A stretch of 64,000 bases of DNA from Tamlana carrageenivorans. Lineage in GTDB: Bacteria > Bacteroidota > Bacteroidia > Flavobacteriales > Flavobacteriaceae. Both the position numbers and the translations under genes were made by a program. The DNA is taken from assembly GCF_002893765.1 (NCBI RefSeq), contig NZ_CP025938.1:124001-188000 (forward strand). The letters are read 5' to 3'. Positions 1 through 8,559 of this stretch are shown one piece after another. The notes under the pieces are model-generated. The model saw nothing but the letters and a program-made list of their open reading frames with translations, did no database searches and was not told the origin of the DNA. Each line of letters opens with the position of its first letter. The stretch's first letter is position 1.

Positions 1-673
1 CACGTATCACTTGAATTTCAGACAAGGCTTCGGAAGCTGGTGTGTAATAACTTTCTGGATACCCTAAAACATCGGCACTGATATCGTAGCCATTTTGACG
101 CGTATTAAAATTGGCCGTTCTATTAGGATCTAAACCGCGACCCCCAATATTTAATTGCAAACCAGCATCATCATTTTGGTAAATGTTCAAGCCTGCCACC
201 TGACTAAAAATCTGACGCGCATTGTTAGATGCTAAGTTGGCCATAGACTGATCGACCAAAATAACTTCTGTCTTTTTTCCGGCGTAAATAGCTGTACCCT
301 CTACATCTTTTAACCGCTTCAACTCAAAAATACGTTGTTTCCTTGCGGTGACCTCAACTTCAGACAACTGCGTGGTTAAATCTTCCAATGCAATTTTTAA
401 ATCCTTAGCCTCAGCAGTGTAAATTGATATCTCTTTAGCTTCATATTCAAAAGAAAAAAACACCAAAGTCATTTCCGATTTAGACGTTTCAAATTCAAAA
501 TACCCAGCTGCATTGGTTTTGGCGACTAAGCCTGAATCCTTATCGTAAACATCAACATTTTCAACGGTTTTATTTGATTCTGAAAATACAACAACACCAC
601 TTACAGTGTTTTGCGCATACATCGAGACACTAAAAATAAGTGCAAAAATGAAGTTATAAGCCTTTAATGTCAT
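1..673 (-). CDS. TonB-dependent receptor, N-terminal part (runs off the left edge)
   Basis: About 224 codons of an outer-membrane TonB-dependent receptor are present; the 3' part lies beyond position 1. I chose the ATG at 673-671, which gives a signal peptide (MTLKAYNFIFALIFSVSMYA) followed by a carboxypeptidase-regulatory-like beta domain (SGVVVFSESNKTVENVDVYD) and the start of the plug (QIFSQVAGLNIYQND, IGGRGLDPNR). These features match FecA-like ferric-chelate receptors of Bacteroidota; the exact ligand cannot be read. The start overlaps the end of the upstream HTTM gene by 20 bp, so translation is probably coupled. It is the last gene seen of an iron-type operon with imelysin genes. Confidence 0.85.
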   Translation of the reverse strand, partial: MTLKAYNFIFALIFSVSMYAQNTVSGVVVFSESNKTVENVDVYDKDSGLVAKTNAAGYFEFETSKSEMTLVFFSFEYEAKEISIYTAEAKDLKIALEDLTTQLSEVEVTARKQRIFELKRLKDVEGTAIYAGKKTEVILVDQSMANLASNNARQIFSQVAGLNIYQNDDAGLQLNIGGRGLDPNRTANFNTRQNGYDISADVLGYPESYYTPASEALSEIQVIR

Positions 674-2018
674 CGTTAAAAGGTAAGATCCAGTGTTTGG
701 GTTTAAAAGATTCTTTTTCTTGGTACAAATCTACGGTTTTATCTATATATGGCTGACTAAGTCGTCCATTTAATGCCACATAACTTTCCACAAAAACTTG
801 CACGTTTTTATGGCCTTGAGCAGTAAAGTGATCGCCTAGATAATGCGCGTATTCTAAAATAAAATCGGGTTGAAAACTCATTTGTTTTTCCTGAAACGGT
901 GTTAAAAAATCGGCGTTATCCACATAAAAATAGTCGCCCGTGTTAGCATTTACAATCTTAAATGTAGACATGCCCATTTTTTCTAGAAGCATGACGCGCC
1001 ATGAAAAACGAAAGCCCTCTTCGGTCCAAAACAGTTCATTAGGATATAACAAATAACGAAACGGGAATGCCAACTGAAAAACAAAAAACAGGGCTATAAG
1101 AACAACCGTAGGCTTCTTAAAGGCATAACTATAATTCGATGCTGTTTCAACTGTAACTTTTGAAGTGATATTTCGAAAACGCCTTTTTATAAAACCGATG
1201 ATATTTTCATGAAAGCTGGCATCGAAGAAAATAAGTGTCGATACAATCATTACAAACGGAAACATGCCAATAGGGAATAAAACACGCGTAAACACATGAA
1301 AAATAAGCACCAATGCAAAGGCGAAAATACGTGTGCGTTTGTAAAGCAATAAAAATGGAATAGCCAAATCGTAAAGCATACCGCTCCAACTCATGGCATA
1401 TTGAAACCAGGTTTGATGCATGAGCGTATCTCCAACTATTGGCAAATCGTATTTGGAAGGCAACCATATTTTTAAAGGCATAGCCCGGAACAACCAATCG
1501 CTATTAAGTTTGGCTAATCCGGCATAAAAATAAACGATCCCTAAAAGTAGTTTAACACTATCAATGGTCCATTGCGGAATGTTTTGATACCTTTTTTTTT
1601 GTATGAGATTATCCAATGAAAACTGGGCGTTTGCAGGAAGGAAAATCATTAAAAAAGCCATTAAACTTATAAAGTAATAATGGTTAAGATAGGTGGTTTT
1701 ATCCATGAGTTCTATGTAAGTAAAACTCAAGAAAAAGGTTATTATAGCCCACCTATATTTTAAACCTATAGCCACAAAAAAAGCAGAGAGGCCACAAATA
1801 ACAAATAATAAATAGGTATACGGGCCCAATGGTTTTACCCATTCGAAACCAAAATATGAGAAATGAAATTTAGGCTGAATATATAAGGTTTCAATCCATC
1901 CATGGTACCAAAAGCGTATCATACCATAACACATCATAAAACCAAATAACATACGAAAAACTGCTAAAGGCGCAGCATTTGAATATCGGTTAATATATGT
2001 TTTAAAATTAATGGGCAT
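654..2018 (-). CDS. HTTM domain membrane protein (vitamin K gamma-carboxylase-like)
   Basis: This 454-residue protein has many hydrophobic segments between about residues 15 and 310, then a soluble C-terminal tail. The pattern, including YLNHYYF, IVYFYAGLAKLNSDWL and FPIGMFPFVM, is that of the HTTM family, distantly related to vitamin K-dependent gamma-carboxylase. The biochemical role of bacterial members is not settled. In Bacteroidota it often sits beside TonB receptors and imelysin lipoproteins, as here, so a part in iron or chelate uptake at the envelope is inferred. It lies between the imelysin gene and the receptor, overlapping the latter by 20 bp. Confidence 0.8.
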   Translation of the reverse strand: MPINFKTYINRYSNAAPLAVFRMLFGFMMCYGMIRFWYHGWIETLYIQPKFHFSYFGFEWVKPLGPYTYLLFVICGLSAFFVAIGLKYRWAIITFFLSFTYIELMDKTTYLNHYYFISLMAFLMIFLPANAQFSLDNLIQKKRYQNIPQWTIDSVKLLLGIVYFYAGLAKLNSDWLFRAMPLKIWLPSKYDLPIVGDTLMHQTWFQYAMSWSGMLYDLAIPFLLLYKRTRIFAFALVLIFHVFTRVLFPIGMFPFVMIVSTLIFFDASFHENIIGFIKRRFRNITSKVTVETASNYSYAFKKPTVVLIALFFVFQLAFPFRYLLYPNELFWTEEGFRFSWRVMLLEKMGMSTFKIVNANTGDYFYVDNADFLTPFQEKQMSFQPDFILEYAHYLGDHFTAQGHKNVQVFVESYVALNGRLSQPYIDKTVDLYQEKESFKPKHWILPFNDDIKGL

Positions 2019-2023
2019 AAATG

Positions 2024-2053
2024 AAAAAAAGGCTGCCTGTAAAAGACAACCTT
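2024..2053 (-). terminator. Hairpin plus T-run between imelysin and HTTM genes
   Basis: Read on the minus strand, AAGGTTGTCT pairs over ten positions (two G-U) with AGGCAGCCTT across a short loop, followed by a run of T. It has the form of an intrinsic terminator but sits only 6 bp before the HTTM start codon. It may therefore attenuate expression of the HTTM and receptor genes relative to the lipoprotein genes. Confidence 0.55.
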
Positions 2054-2076
2054 AAATTTATATTTTTATAGGATTA

Positions 2077-3180
2077 CTAATCACCATCTGCATCTACATA
2101 ATCCACATTAATATTGAAAGCTTGTAGCATGTCAACCTTAAGAGACACTACAATTAATTGTAAGGCATCATAAGCTTGTAGCATTTTAGTATTATCGGTA
2201 TTTATCTGGTTATAAAAATTAACATCTAAAGCATTTAGCTTTAATTGCGCATCGCCAAATTTTGTGATTATCGTATTAACTAAATCATCGCGATCTAAAT
2301 ATTCAAGGTAGGTTTTAAAACTTTCACCGGTAGCGTTAGATGCATAAGATTTACCATTGAAAACATGTAATGCAGCCGATAAACTTTCTAAAGCCAAATC
2401 TTTAGAATAGATACCGCTATAACGACCTTCTACAGTTTCTGGCAACGGCGTTGATGAAAAATTACCAGCAGGAATACCAAACTTATTGGCACGTAGGCCT
2501 TTTTCAAAATAAAATACATAATCGTTGGTCAATTTATTTAAAGCACTTGTAGCCGTATTTCCAGTTTCACTTACAAAAACATCTCTATAAGATGACGTCC
2601 AATCATTTAAAACAGTTTCGGTTAAGGCCTGCATTTGATTGATGACATCAGATAAATATTTTGTGTATTGGGCATCGCTATAAACGTTTATAATAGCAGC
2701 ATCATTGGCAGCTACACCATAAAGCATATAATCTAGCGCAGGAAATCCAACCGCATCAATATTGTTTGGGTGTGATAAATCGTAATTTCCACTTAAAATA
2801 TTAGCCTTTACTTCTTGTACAGATGTAGGATACACATTCATTTGTAAACCGTATAGTAAAGCCTCGGCTTTTCCAATGTTAAACATTTCCACCGATTGCC
2901 ATACTTTATAAGAGGCCAACCAAGATGCTCTTAAAGCATCTAAATGCACCTGGTCTGGAGATTTTATAAAGGCTTCTTTAGCTGCTTTTAAATTTATAAG
3001 ATTGGCGTTTAAATCTTGAAAAGCAGGAATTATAAAGTTATCGGCTAGATTAACCAATAAAGCTCCGCGTTCATAAGAATCTTTATTTTCTGTAGGCCCA
3101 TCATCTGATGATGACGAATTACAAGCCGTAAATAATGAAACAATAACTAGGGCTAAAACAACTTTTCGTAAGATAAACAT
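2077..3180 (-). CDS. Imelysin family lipoprotein
   Basis: A 367-residue protein with a lipoprotein signal (VIVSLFTAC, Cys about residue 20) and a Ser/Asp-rich linker, then an all-helical imelysin domain. In the family's GxHxxE position the sequence reads GFPALDYMLYG, so the His and Glu of canonical imelysins are absent; this fits the imelysin-like branch rather than EfeO or IrpA. Imelysin proteins act in the periplasm or at the outer membrane and are linked to iron uptake. It follows the DUF4856 gene by 78 bp and precedes the HTTM and TonB receptor genes, supporting an iron-acquisition operon. Confidence 0.85.
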   Translation of the reverse strand: MFILRKVVLALVIVSLFTACNSSSSDDGPTENKDSYERGALLVNLADNFIIPAFQDLNANLINLKAAKEAFIKSPDQVHLDALRASWLASYKVWQSVEMFNIGKAEALLYGLQMNVYPTSVQEVKANILSGNYDLSHPNNIDAVGFPALDYMLYGVAANDAAIINVYSDAQYTKYLSDVINQMQALTETVLNDWTSSYRDVFVSETGNTATSALNKLTNDYVFYFEKGLRANKFGIPAGNFSSTPLPETVEGRYSGIYSKDLALESLSAALHVFNGKSYASNATGESFKTYLEYLDRDDLVNTIITKFGDAQLKLNALDVNFYNQINTDNTKMLQAYDALQLIVVSLKVDMLQAFNINVDYVDADGD

Positions 3181-3207
3181 AACTTAAAAATATTTTCAAA
3201 AATAGAA

Positions 3208-3242
3208 AACAGCAAAGGTACTTAATTGAAACCATTGCTGTT
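3208..3242 (-). terminator. Hairpin between DUF4856 and imelysin genes
   Basis: The arms AACAGCAATGGT and ACCTTTGCTGTT (one mismatch) are separated by 11 bases and followed on the minus strand by TTTTC. This is a hairpin with a weak T-run in the middle of the presumed operon, possibly a partial terminator or mRNA-stabilising structure. Confidence 0.45.
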
Positions 3243-3258
3243 AATAAAATTTAATTAT

Positions 3259-4464
3259 TTAGTTTGAAGCATCGGCAGCTGCTTCAACAGTAAAATCAAA
3301 TTTTGCCGAAATATTCTGAGACAGAATATCTAATTTTTCTTCATTTAAATCCCAAAAACCATCACCTACCATTAACTCCTCTAACATTAAGTCAACTTCT
3401 TTTTTAGAAAAATATGCACCACCTGTGGCGTTGTTTCTAGTAAACTGTAGGCTATAAATAAACCCATAAGCTTCAGACAAGGCGTGAAAAGCGGCTGCTC
3501 TATCTGATTCTAAAATAGGTTTTGCTGCTTGTAAGTAGTACACAGCACGCACGGCAGGCACTAAAGATAATTTTTCTCTAATGATATCAACTTGATCATC
3601 ACGTAATGTGTATACACCTTCGGTAATGGCAGCTCTTCCTAATTTGAAAGCCTCATAAATTTCAACATCTAAATTTTTAAAATCAGGATCTTGAGCTACT
3701 CGATCTAAATATTCATTTAAAAATTGATCGGCACCTAATTCTGGAGTTTCAGGGTTATCTTCGTTACCAAATAAGTAACCATAAGCCTCATCCCATTTGT
3801 GCTCCATGGTTGTGTAATTCTTTCCAGATTCTAAAACTTCATTATCGTTATCCTCTTTATTAGTTCCGGCATCTAAAACTGCATCACTTAAATAATTGTT
3901 CAAAATTTGATCTAACATTAAACCTCCTATTAAACCTTTGGCAAAAGCTTGGTTGTACTCTAAACCCTTACCATTTAAATAACGTACCGTACCACTACTT
4001 TGTAATAGGGCTCCAGCAACACCACTTGAAGCGTTAAGATTCCAAGCTGGGAAAACAATATTAACTTGTTCTTCAATCCAGGTATCAAAATCGGCTTTTA
4101 TAGCAGTAGCATCGGTTGAATTTGCTGAAAAATAATCAGTTGAAGCCGCCACTTTACTTCTTACATTTTTATCTGAAGCGTTTAATCCTGCTTCTAAGAA
4201 ATTATCACCACCTTGTTCATGAGCGAACATGGCATCGATTTGAGGTTCTGTAGATAACGGATCTTTTAATGCTGAAACGATCTCTTCAGCCATTTGAATT
4301 CTTGTTGTTTGCCCACTAAAGCTTACTGTTGAATTTCCATTTCTTGTAAACACATAAGTTTCTGGTGCAGTAACATTGTTATTGGCACTACCACCATCAT
4401 CATCATTTGAACACGATTGAAAAATGACAGACAAGGTAAACAGACTTAAAACGAGTTTTTTCAT
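3259..4464 (-). CDS. DUF4856 domain lipoprotein
   Basis: A 401-residue protein starting MKKLVLSLFTLSVIFQSC, a typical lipoprotein signal with Cys at residue 18, then a helical domain matching the DUF4856 family of Bacteroidota. Members are almost always encoded next to imelysin lipoproteins, as here, and a role in surface handling of iron or an iron chelate is inferred from that. It is the first gene of the leftward locus: a promoter and palindrome lie directly upstream. Confidence 0.75.
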   Translation of the reverse strand: MKKLVLSLFTLSVIFQSCSNDDDGGSANNNVTAPETYVFTRNGNSTVSFSGQTTRIQMAEEIVSALKDPLSTEPQIDAMFAHEQGGDNFLEAGLNASDKNVRSKVAASTDYFSANSTDATAIKADFDTWIEEQVNIVFPAWNLNASSGVAGALLQSSGTVRYLNGKGLEYNQAFAKGLIGGLMLDQILNNYLSDAVLDAGTNKEDNDNEVLESGKNYTTMEHKWDEAYGYLFGNEDNPETPELGADQFLNEYLDRVAQDPDFKNLDVEIYEAFKLGRAAITEGVYTLRDDQVDIIREKLSLVPAVRAVYYLQAAKPILESDRAAAFHALSEAYGFIYSLQFTRNNATGGAYFSKKEVDLMLEELMVGDGFWDLNEEKLDILSQNISAKFDFTVEAAADASN

Positions 4465-4538
4465 TTTGTAATTTGATTTCTTATTGTTTGGCTTATTCTT
4501 ATTTAGACTTATTGTAGATAAGCCTTAATTTCAGAGTG

Positions 4539-4569
4539 CGAATATAACACACAACTGTTGAATATCAAA
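4539..4569 (-). promoter_or_regulatory. Bacteroidota-type promoter of the DUF4856/imelysin operon
   Basis: On the minus strand TTTG (4569-4566) and TATATTCG (4546-4539) are separated by 19 bases. The latter matches the TAnnTTTG -7 consensus at all but one position. The -7 box lies about 75 bp before the DUF4856 start codon. Confidence 0.6.
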
Positions 4570-4588
4570 TTTAATTTAGATTAAATTT
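4567..4588. promoter_or_regulatory. Perfect palindrome overlapping the -33 box (candidate Fur-type operator)
   Basis: AAATTTAAT and ATTAAATTT form a perfect 9-bp inverted repeat with a 4-bp spacer. It overlaps the -33 element of the iron-locus promoter. Position and AT-rich symmetry fit a repressor operator; Fur is the obvious candidate, by inference only. Confidence 0.4.
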
Positions 4589-4602
4589 AAATAAAAATAA
4601 GA

Positions 4603-5466
4603 TTAATAATAAAACTTGAAAATTTTTGAAGCTTCGTTATAAGCACTCTCAAAACTTAAGGCATTGAGGTTGTTACGTTTTTTAGTAGTAAAATAGGATA
4701 ATAATTTTTCGGTTGGCATATTACCTACAAGCTCATCTTTGGCCATAGGACAACCTCCAAAGCCTTGAATGGCGCCATCAAAACGGCTGCATCCTGCCTT
4801 ATAAGCCGCATCCACTTTTTCGAACCAAGAATTTGGTGTGGTATGGAGGTGCGCACCAAACTCTACTTGAGTATAGCTGGGTATTAAATTTGAAAATAGA
4901 TAGTCTATCGTTTCAGGAGTAGATGATCCCACAGTATCACTCAAGGATAAAATTTTAACACCCATTTGGGCTAATTTCTCAGTCCACTCCCCTACAATAT
5001 CAACATTCCAAGGATCGCCATACGGATTGCCAAAGCCCATAGAAATGTATACCACTAATGCTTTATTTGCCTTATCGGCGATATTTAAAATTTCAGAAAG
5101 CGTAACGACCGATTCTGCAATCGTTTTATGCGTATTACGCATTTGAAAATTCTCGGAGATTGAAAACGGATACCCCAAATAATCGATTTCTTTATACTGA
5201 CAAGCATCTATTGCGCCACGAGTATTCGCTATAATAGTTAAAAGTTTGCTACTTGTACTACTTAAGTCAAGCTGCGATAAAACCTCAGCAGTATCTACCA
5301 TTTGCGGAATAGCCTTTGGAGAAACAAAACTACCAAAGTCTATAGTATCATACCCCACACGTAAAAGCGACTGAATGTACTGTACCTTTTTAGCTGTTGG
5401 AATAAACTGCTTTATGCCTTGCATGGCATCTCTAGGACATTCAATAATTTTAATGGGTGCAGACAT
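4603..5466 (-). CDS. mvaB: Hydroxymethylglutaryl-CoA lyase
   Basis: A 287-residue TIM-barrel protein of the HMG-CoA lyase family, which cleaves HMG-CoA to acetoacetate and acetyl-CoA in leucine breakdown. The N-terminal motif IIECPRDAMQG is the ExxRD substrate and metal-binding motif. HLHTTPN supplies metal-binding histidines, and GAIQGFGGCPMAKD is the glycine-rich loop with the catalytic Cys. Length and motifs are complete. It is upstream of, but separated from, the iron operon by about 138 bp with its own promoter, so the two are unlikely to be functionally linked. Confidence 0.88.
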   Translation of the reverse strand: MSAPIKIIECPRDAMQGIKQFIPTAKKVQYIQSLLRVGYDTIDFGSFVSPKAIPQMVDTAEVLSQLDLSSTSSKLLTIIANTRGAIDACQYKEIDYLGYPFSISENFQMRNTHKTIAESVVTLSEILNIADKANKALVVYISMGFGNPYGDPWNVDIVGEWTEKLAQMGVKILSLSDTVGSSTPETIDYLFSNLIPSYTQVEFGAHLHTTPNSWFEKVDAAYKAGCSRFDGAIQGFGGCPMAKDELVGNMPTEKLLSYFTTKKRNNLNALSFESAYNEASKIFKFYY

Positions 5467-5540
5467 AGATTTCCAAATAGAAGTTAAAAATAGTATTAAT
5501 TTTTAAGTATTCAGAATACTAAATGATGAAGAAAAAAGAT

Positions 5541-6572
5541 TTACTTCTTTAGAATGGCTTTGTTAATTTGTTTGATTAAGCTAGGACCTTCATAAATAAA
5601 ACCGGTATAAATTTGAACCAAATCGGCACCAGCCTTAAGCTTTTCTACGGCATCGGCTCCCGAATGAATACCACCAACACCAATAATAGGAAAGGCCTTA
5701 TTACTTTTTTCAGCCAAATATTTAATAACGGCTGTACTTTTATCTTTAACCGGTTGGCCGCTTAAACCACCATTACCAATAGCTTCTAACTGTTCTGGTG
5801 TGGCTTTTAATCCGCTTCTATCAGTAGACGTATTACTAGCAATTACGCCGTCTAACTGGGTTTGATTTACAATTTCAATAATCTCATCCAGTTGCACGTT
5901 ATTCAAATCTGGAGCAATTTTTAAAACAATAGGTTTTTGCTTTTCAAAAGTTTTGTTCGCTTTTTGTACCGCACCTATTAACTCTAATAAATAATCTTTA
6001 TCATTTAATTTGGCATGACTTCCAACATTTGGGCAGCTTACATTTAGTACAAAATAATCGACATAAGGATGTAGGGCGTTAAAACACTCTAAATAATCTT
6101 TGGTATAATCTTCCGGCTTTGTACTGGTATTTTTACCAATATTTCCACCTATAATCAATTTTCCTTTGTTTTTTTTCAGTTGAGTAATCGCTGCTTCCAA
6201 ACCTTCATTATTAAAACCCATGCGGTTAATAATACCTTGGTCTTCTTTTAAGCGGAATAATCTTTTCTTCGGATTTCCAGCCTGACCTTTTGGAGTCACC
6301 GTTCCAATTTCAATAAAACCAAATCCGAAGTTAGCCAATTCATTATACAATACGGCATTTTTATCGAATCCGGCGGCTAATCCAACGGGGTTTTTAAAAG
6401 TAAGACCAAAAAGCTGACGCTCTAAACGCTTGTTTTCTACAACATACAACCCTCTAAAAACAGCTGAAACTCCAGGTATTTTAGACACTGTTTTTATTAA
6501 TGAAAAGGTAAAATGATGAATTTTTTCTGGATCGAACAAGAAAAATAACGGGCGAAGTAAAAGTTTGTACAT
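5541..6572 (-). CDS. pyrD: Dihydroorotate dehydrogenase, quinone-type (class 2)
   Basis: A 343-residue enzyme that oxidises dihydroorotate to orotate in pyrimidine synthesis using FMN and the quinone pool. The N-terminal stretch (MYKLLLRPLFFLFDPEKIHHFTF) is the membrane-association segment typical of class 2. Further class 2 landmarks are NPVGLAAGFDKNA, INRMGFNNEG and GVGGIHSGADA. In the active-site loop the sequence is NVSCPN: Cys stands where class 2 enzymes of E. coli and human have the catalytic Ser, and where class 1 enzymes have Cys. It is transcribed leftwards 74 bp ahead of the HMG-CoA lyase gene. Confidence 0.92.
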   Translation of the reverse strand: MYKLLLRPLFFLFDPEKIHHFTFSLIKTVSKIPGVSAVFRGLYVVENKRLERQLFGLTFKNPVGLAAGFDKNAVLYNELANFGFGFIEIGTVTPKGQAGNPKKRLFRLKEDQGIINRMGFNNEGLEAAITQLKKNKGKLIIGGNIGKNTSTKPEDYTKDYLECFNALHPYVDYFVLNVSCPNVGSHAKLNDKDYLLELIGAVQKANKTFEKQKPIVLKIAPDLNNVQLDEIIEIVNQTQLDGVIASNTSTDRSGLKATPEQLEAIGNGGLSGQPVKDKSTAVIKYLAEKSNKAFPIIGVGGIHSGADAVEKLKAGADLVQIYTGFIYEGPSLIKQINKAILKK

Positions 6573-6737
6573 CTTTATTATTTGTGCAAAAATACTGCTA
6601 ATTCATCTAAATAAAAAATCAACTAATTCTTAAGCCAAAAAAAATTAATATTTGTAATTTAGATGTTCATTTTTAAAACAATTACAAGCCTGTAAACCAA
6701 GGTGTTTACAACTAAATTTCCTTAAAAAAATTTTAGC

Positions 6738-7976
6738 ATGATATCAAAAGAACACATTATAAAACGTTTTGTAAGTTACGTAACCGTAGATACCGAATCT
6801 GATCCGAACTCTAACACCACACCCAGCACCGAAAAACAATGGGATTTAGCCAATAAGTTGGTTGACGAACTTAGGGCCATTGGGATGCAGGACGTGAGTA
6901 TTGATAAGCATGCCTACATTATGGCAACTTTACCTAGTAATGTGGATCACGATGTGCCAACCATTGGATTTATCTCACATTTTGATACGTCTCCAGATTT
7001 TACTGGTGCGCATGTTAATCCACAAATCATCGAATCTTACGATGGTAAAGATATTGTACTAAATGAAGCTAAAAACATCATTTTATCACCCGATTATTTT
7101 GAAGATTTAAAACAATACGTTGGCCAAACGTTAATTACAACCGATGGTACCACGCTTTTGGGGGCCGATGACAAAGCTGGAATTTGTGAAATTATTTCGG
7201 CCATGGAATACCTTATTAAGCACCCCGAAATTAAACACGGCCCTATAAAAGTAGGTTTTACTCCTGATGAAGAAATAGGTCGTGGCGCTCATAAATTTGA
7301 TGTTGAAAAATTTGGTGCCGATTGGGCTTATACCATGGATGGAAGTCAAATTGGAGAACTAGAATATGAAAACTTTAATGCTGCAGGTGCTGTGGTTAAA
7401 GTAAAAGGAAAAATTGTACACCCAGGGTATGCTAAAGGAAAATTAATCAACTCCATGTATATCGCTACCGAGTTTATCAATTCCCTTCCCCGCATGGAAA
7501 CACCAGAACATACTGAAGGATACCAAGGCTTTTTTCACCTGCATAATATAAAAGGTGATGTTGAAGAAACGGTATTAGAGTACATTATTCGCGATCATGA
7601 TAAAGGGCATTTTGAGGCGCGAAAAGAAGTGATGACCAAATTAACTAATGAGTTAAATGATCAATATGGTTATGAGGTGATCGTTACAGAAATTAAAGAT
7701 CAATACTTTAATATGCTTGAAAAAATAGAGCCCGTAATGCATATTGTAGACATTGCTGAAGAGGCTATGAAACAAACCGGTATAAAACCTATAATTAAAG
7801 CCATTCGTGGCGGAACTGATGGGGCTCAACTGAGTTATATGGGTTTACCCTGTCCGAATATTTTTGCGGGCGGACATAATTTTCACGGACGCTTTGAATA
7901 CGTGCCAGTGGAAAGCATGATAAAAGCTACCGAAGTGATTTGTAAAATTGCTGAAATCACCGCTATTAAAGCCTAA
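6738..7976 (+). CDS. pepT: Peptidase T (tripeptide aminopeptidase)
   Basis: A 412-residue M20-family zinc aminopeptidase that removes N-terminal residues from tripeptides in the cytoplasm. Metal and catalytic motifs are complete: GFISHFDTSPDFTG (HxD), LLGADDKAGICE, TPDEEIGRGAHKF (Glu pair), and the C-terminal GGHNFHGRFEY. The length equals that of characterised PepT proteins. It is divergent from pyrD across 165 bp. Confidence 0.93.
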   Translation: MISKEHIIKRFVSYVTVDTESDPNSNTTPSTEKQWDLANKLVDELRAIGMQDVSIDKHAYIMATLPSNVDHDVPTIGFISHFDTSPDFTGAHVNPQIIESYDGKDIVLNEAKNIILSPDYFEDLKQYVGQTLITTDGTTLLGADDKAGICEIISAMEYLIKHPEIKHGPIKVGFTPDEEIGRGAHKFDVEKFGADWAYTMDGSQIGELEYENFNAAGAVVKVKGKIVHPGYAKGKLINSMYIATEFINSLPRMETPEHTEGYQGFFHLHNIKGDVEETVLEYIIRDHDKGHFEARKEVMTKLTNELNDQYGYEVIVTEIKDQYFNMLEKIEPVMHIVDIAEEAMKQTGIKPIIKAIRGGTDGAQLSYMGLPCPNIFAGGHNFHGRFEYVPVESMIKATEVICKIAEITAIKA

Positions 7977-8037
7977 ATTATAGTTTTAGTCGTAGTCGTA
8001 TTAATAGAGAAACACAATAACATTTAAAATAATAATT

Positions 8038-8553
8038 ATGAAATTTAATTTTTTAATCATGTTAGCGTTAATCGTGCTTTTCAGTTGTAAAGCTCAAAAT
8101 AATACGACTACCACCAAAAACAGTAAAACAGAAATGACTGCTACCACTAAAACGCACGATATTAGTATGTATCCTGAAGCTTCAAATGATCAATTGAGGC
8201 ATATTATAAATTTACCCGCAACGGAAGATGATAATGCTTTTAAAGTAGAACTTTATGCCGGTAAAATTGGGGAAGTCGATTGTAACCAAGCCTTTTTATC
8301 GGGCGAATTTCAAGAAGAAACGGTTTCTGGTTGGGGGTATCCGTATTACAACTTTATAACTAATGGTGCCATTTTTAGTACTGGCCGACTGTGTCCTGAT
8401 GAAACAAAATACAAAGCATTTGTAAGTACCAAAGGTGAATTAATGCGTTATAACAGCAAACTCCCCATTGTTGTATACACGCCTAAGGGCTACGAAGTAC
8501 GTTATAAAATTTGGGCAAGAAATAATGTTGAACAAACAGCCATTATAAAATAG
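8038..8553 (+). CDS. eco: Ecotin-family serine protease inhibitor (lipoprotein)
   Basis: A 171-residue protein with a lipoprotein signal (LIVLFSCKAQ, Cys at 17), a Thr-rich linker, and an ecotin domain: MYPEA, VELYAGKIGEVDCN, GWGYPYY, LMRYNSKLPIVVYTP and YKIWA all align with E. coli ecotin. The two Cys of the ecotin disulfide (VDCN and RLCPD) are kept. In the reactive loop the E. coli STMMAC stretch reads STGRLC, so the P1-P1' pair differs and inhibitor specificity has probably changed. Ecotin normally acts in the periplasm; membrane anchoring is inferred from the lipobox. It is followed after 6 bp by the DUF1801 ORF. Confidence 0.85.
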   Translation: MKFNFLIMLALIVLFSCKAQNNTTTTKNSKTEMTATTKTHDISMYPEASNDQLRHIINLPATEDDNAFKVELYAGKIGEVDCNQAFLSGEFQEETVSGWGYPYYNFITNGAIFSTGRLCPDETKYKAFVSTKGELMRYNSKLPIVVYTPKGYEVRYKIWARNNVEQTAIIK

Positions 8554-8559
8554 TTTGTT

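Noticed and set aside
2019..2076. A separate promoter for the HTTM gene
   Set aside because: The 58-bp gap is filled by the hairpin and T-run; no TAnnTTTG box was found.
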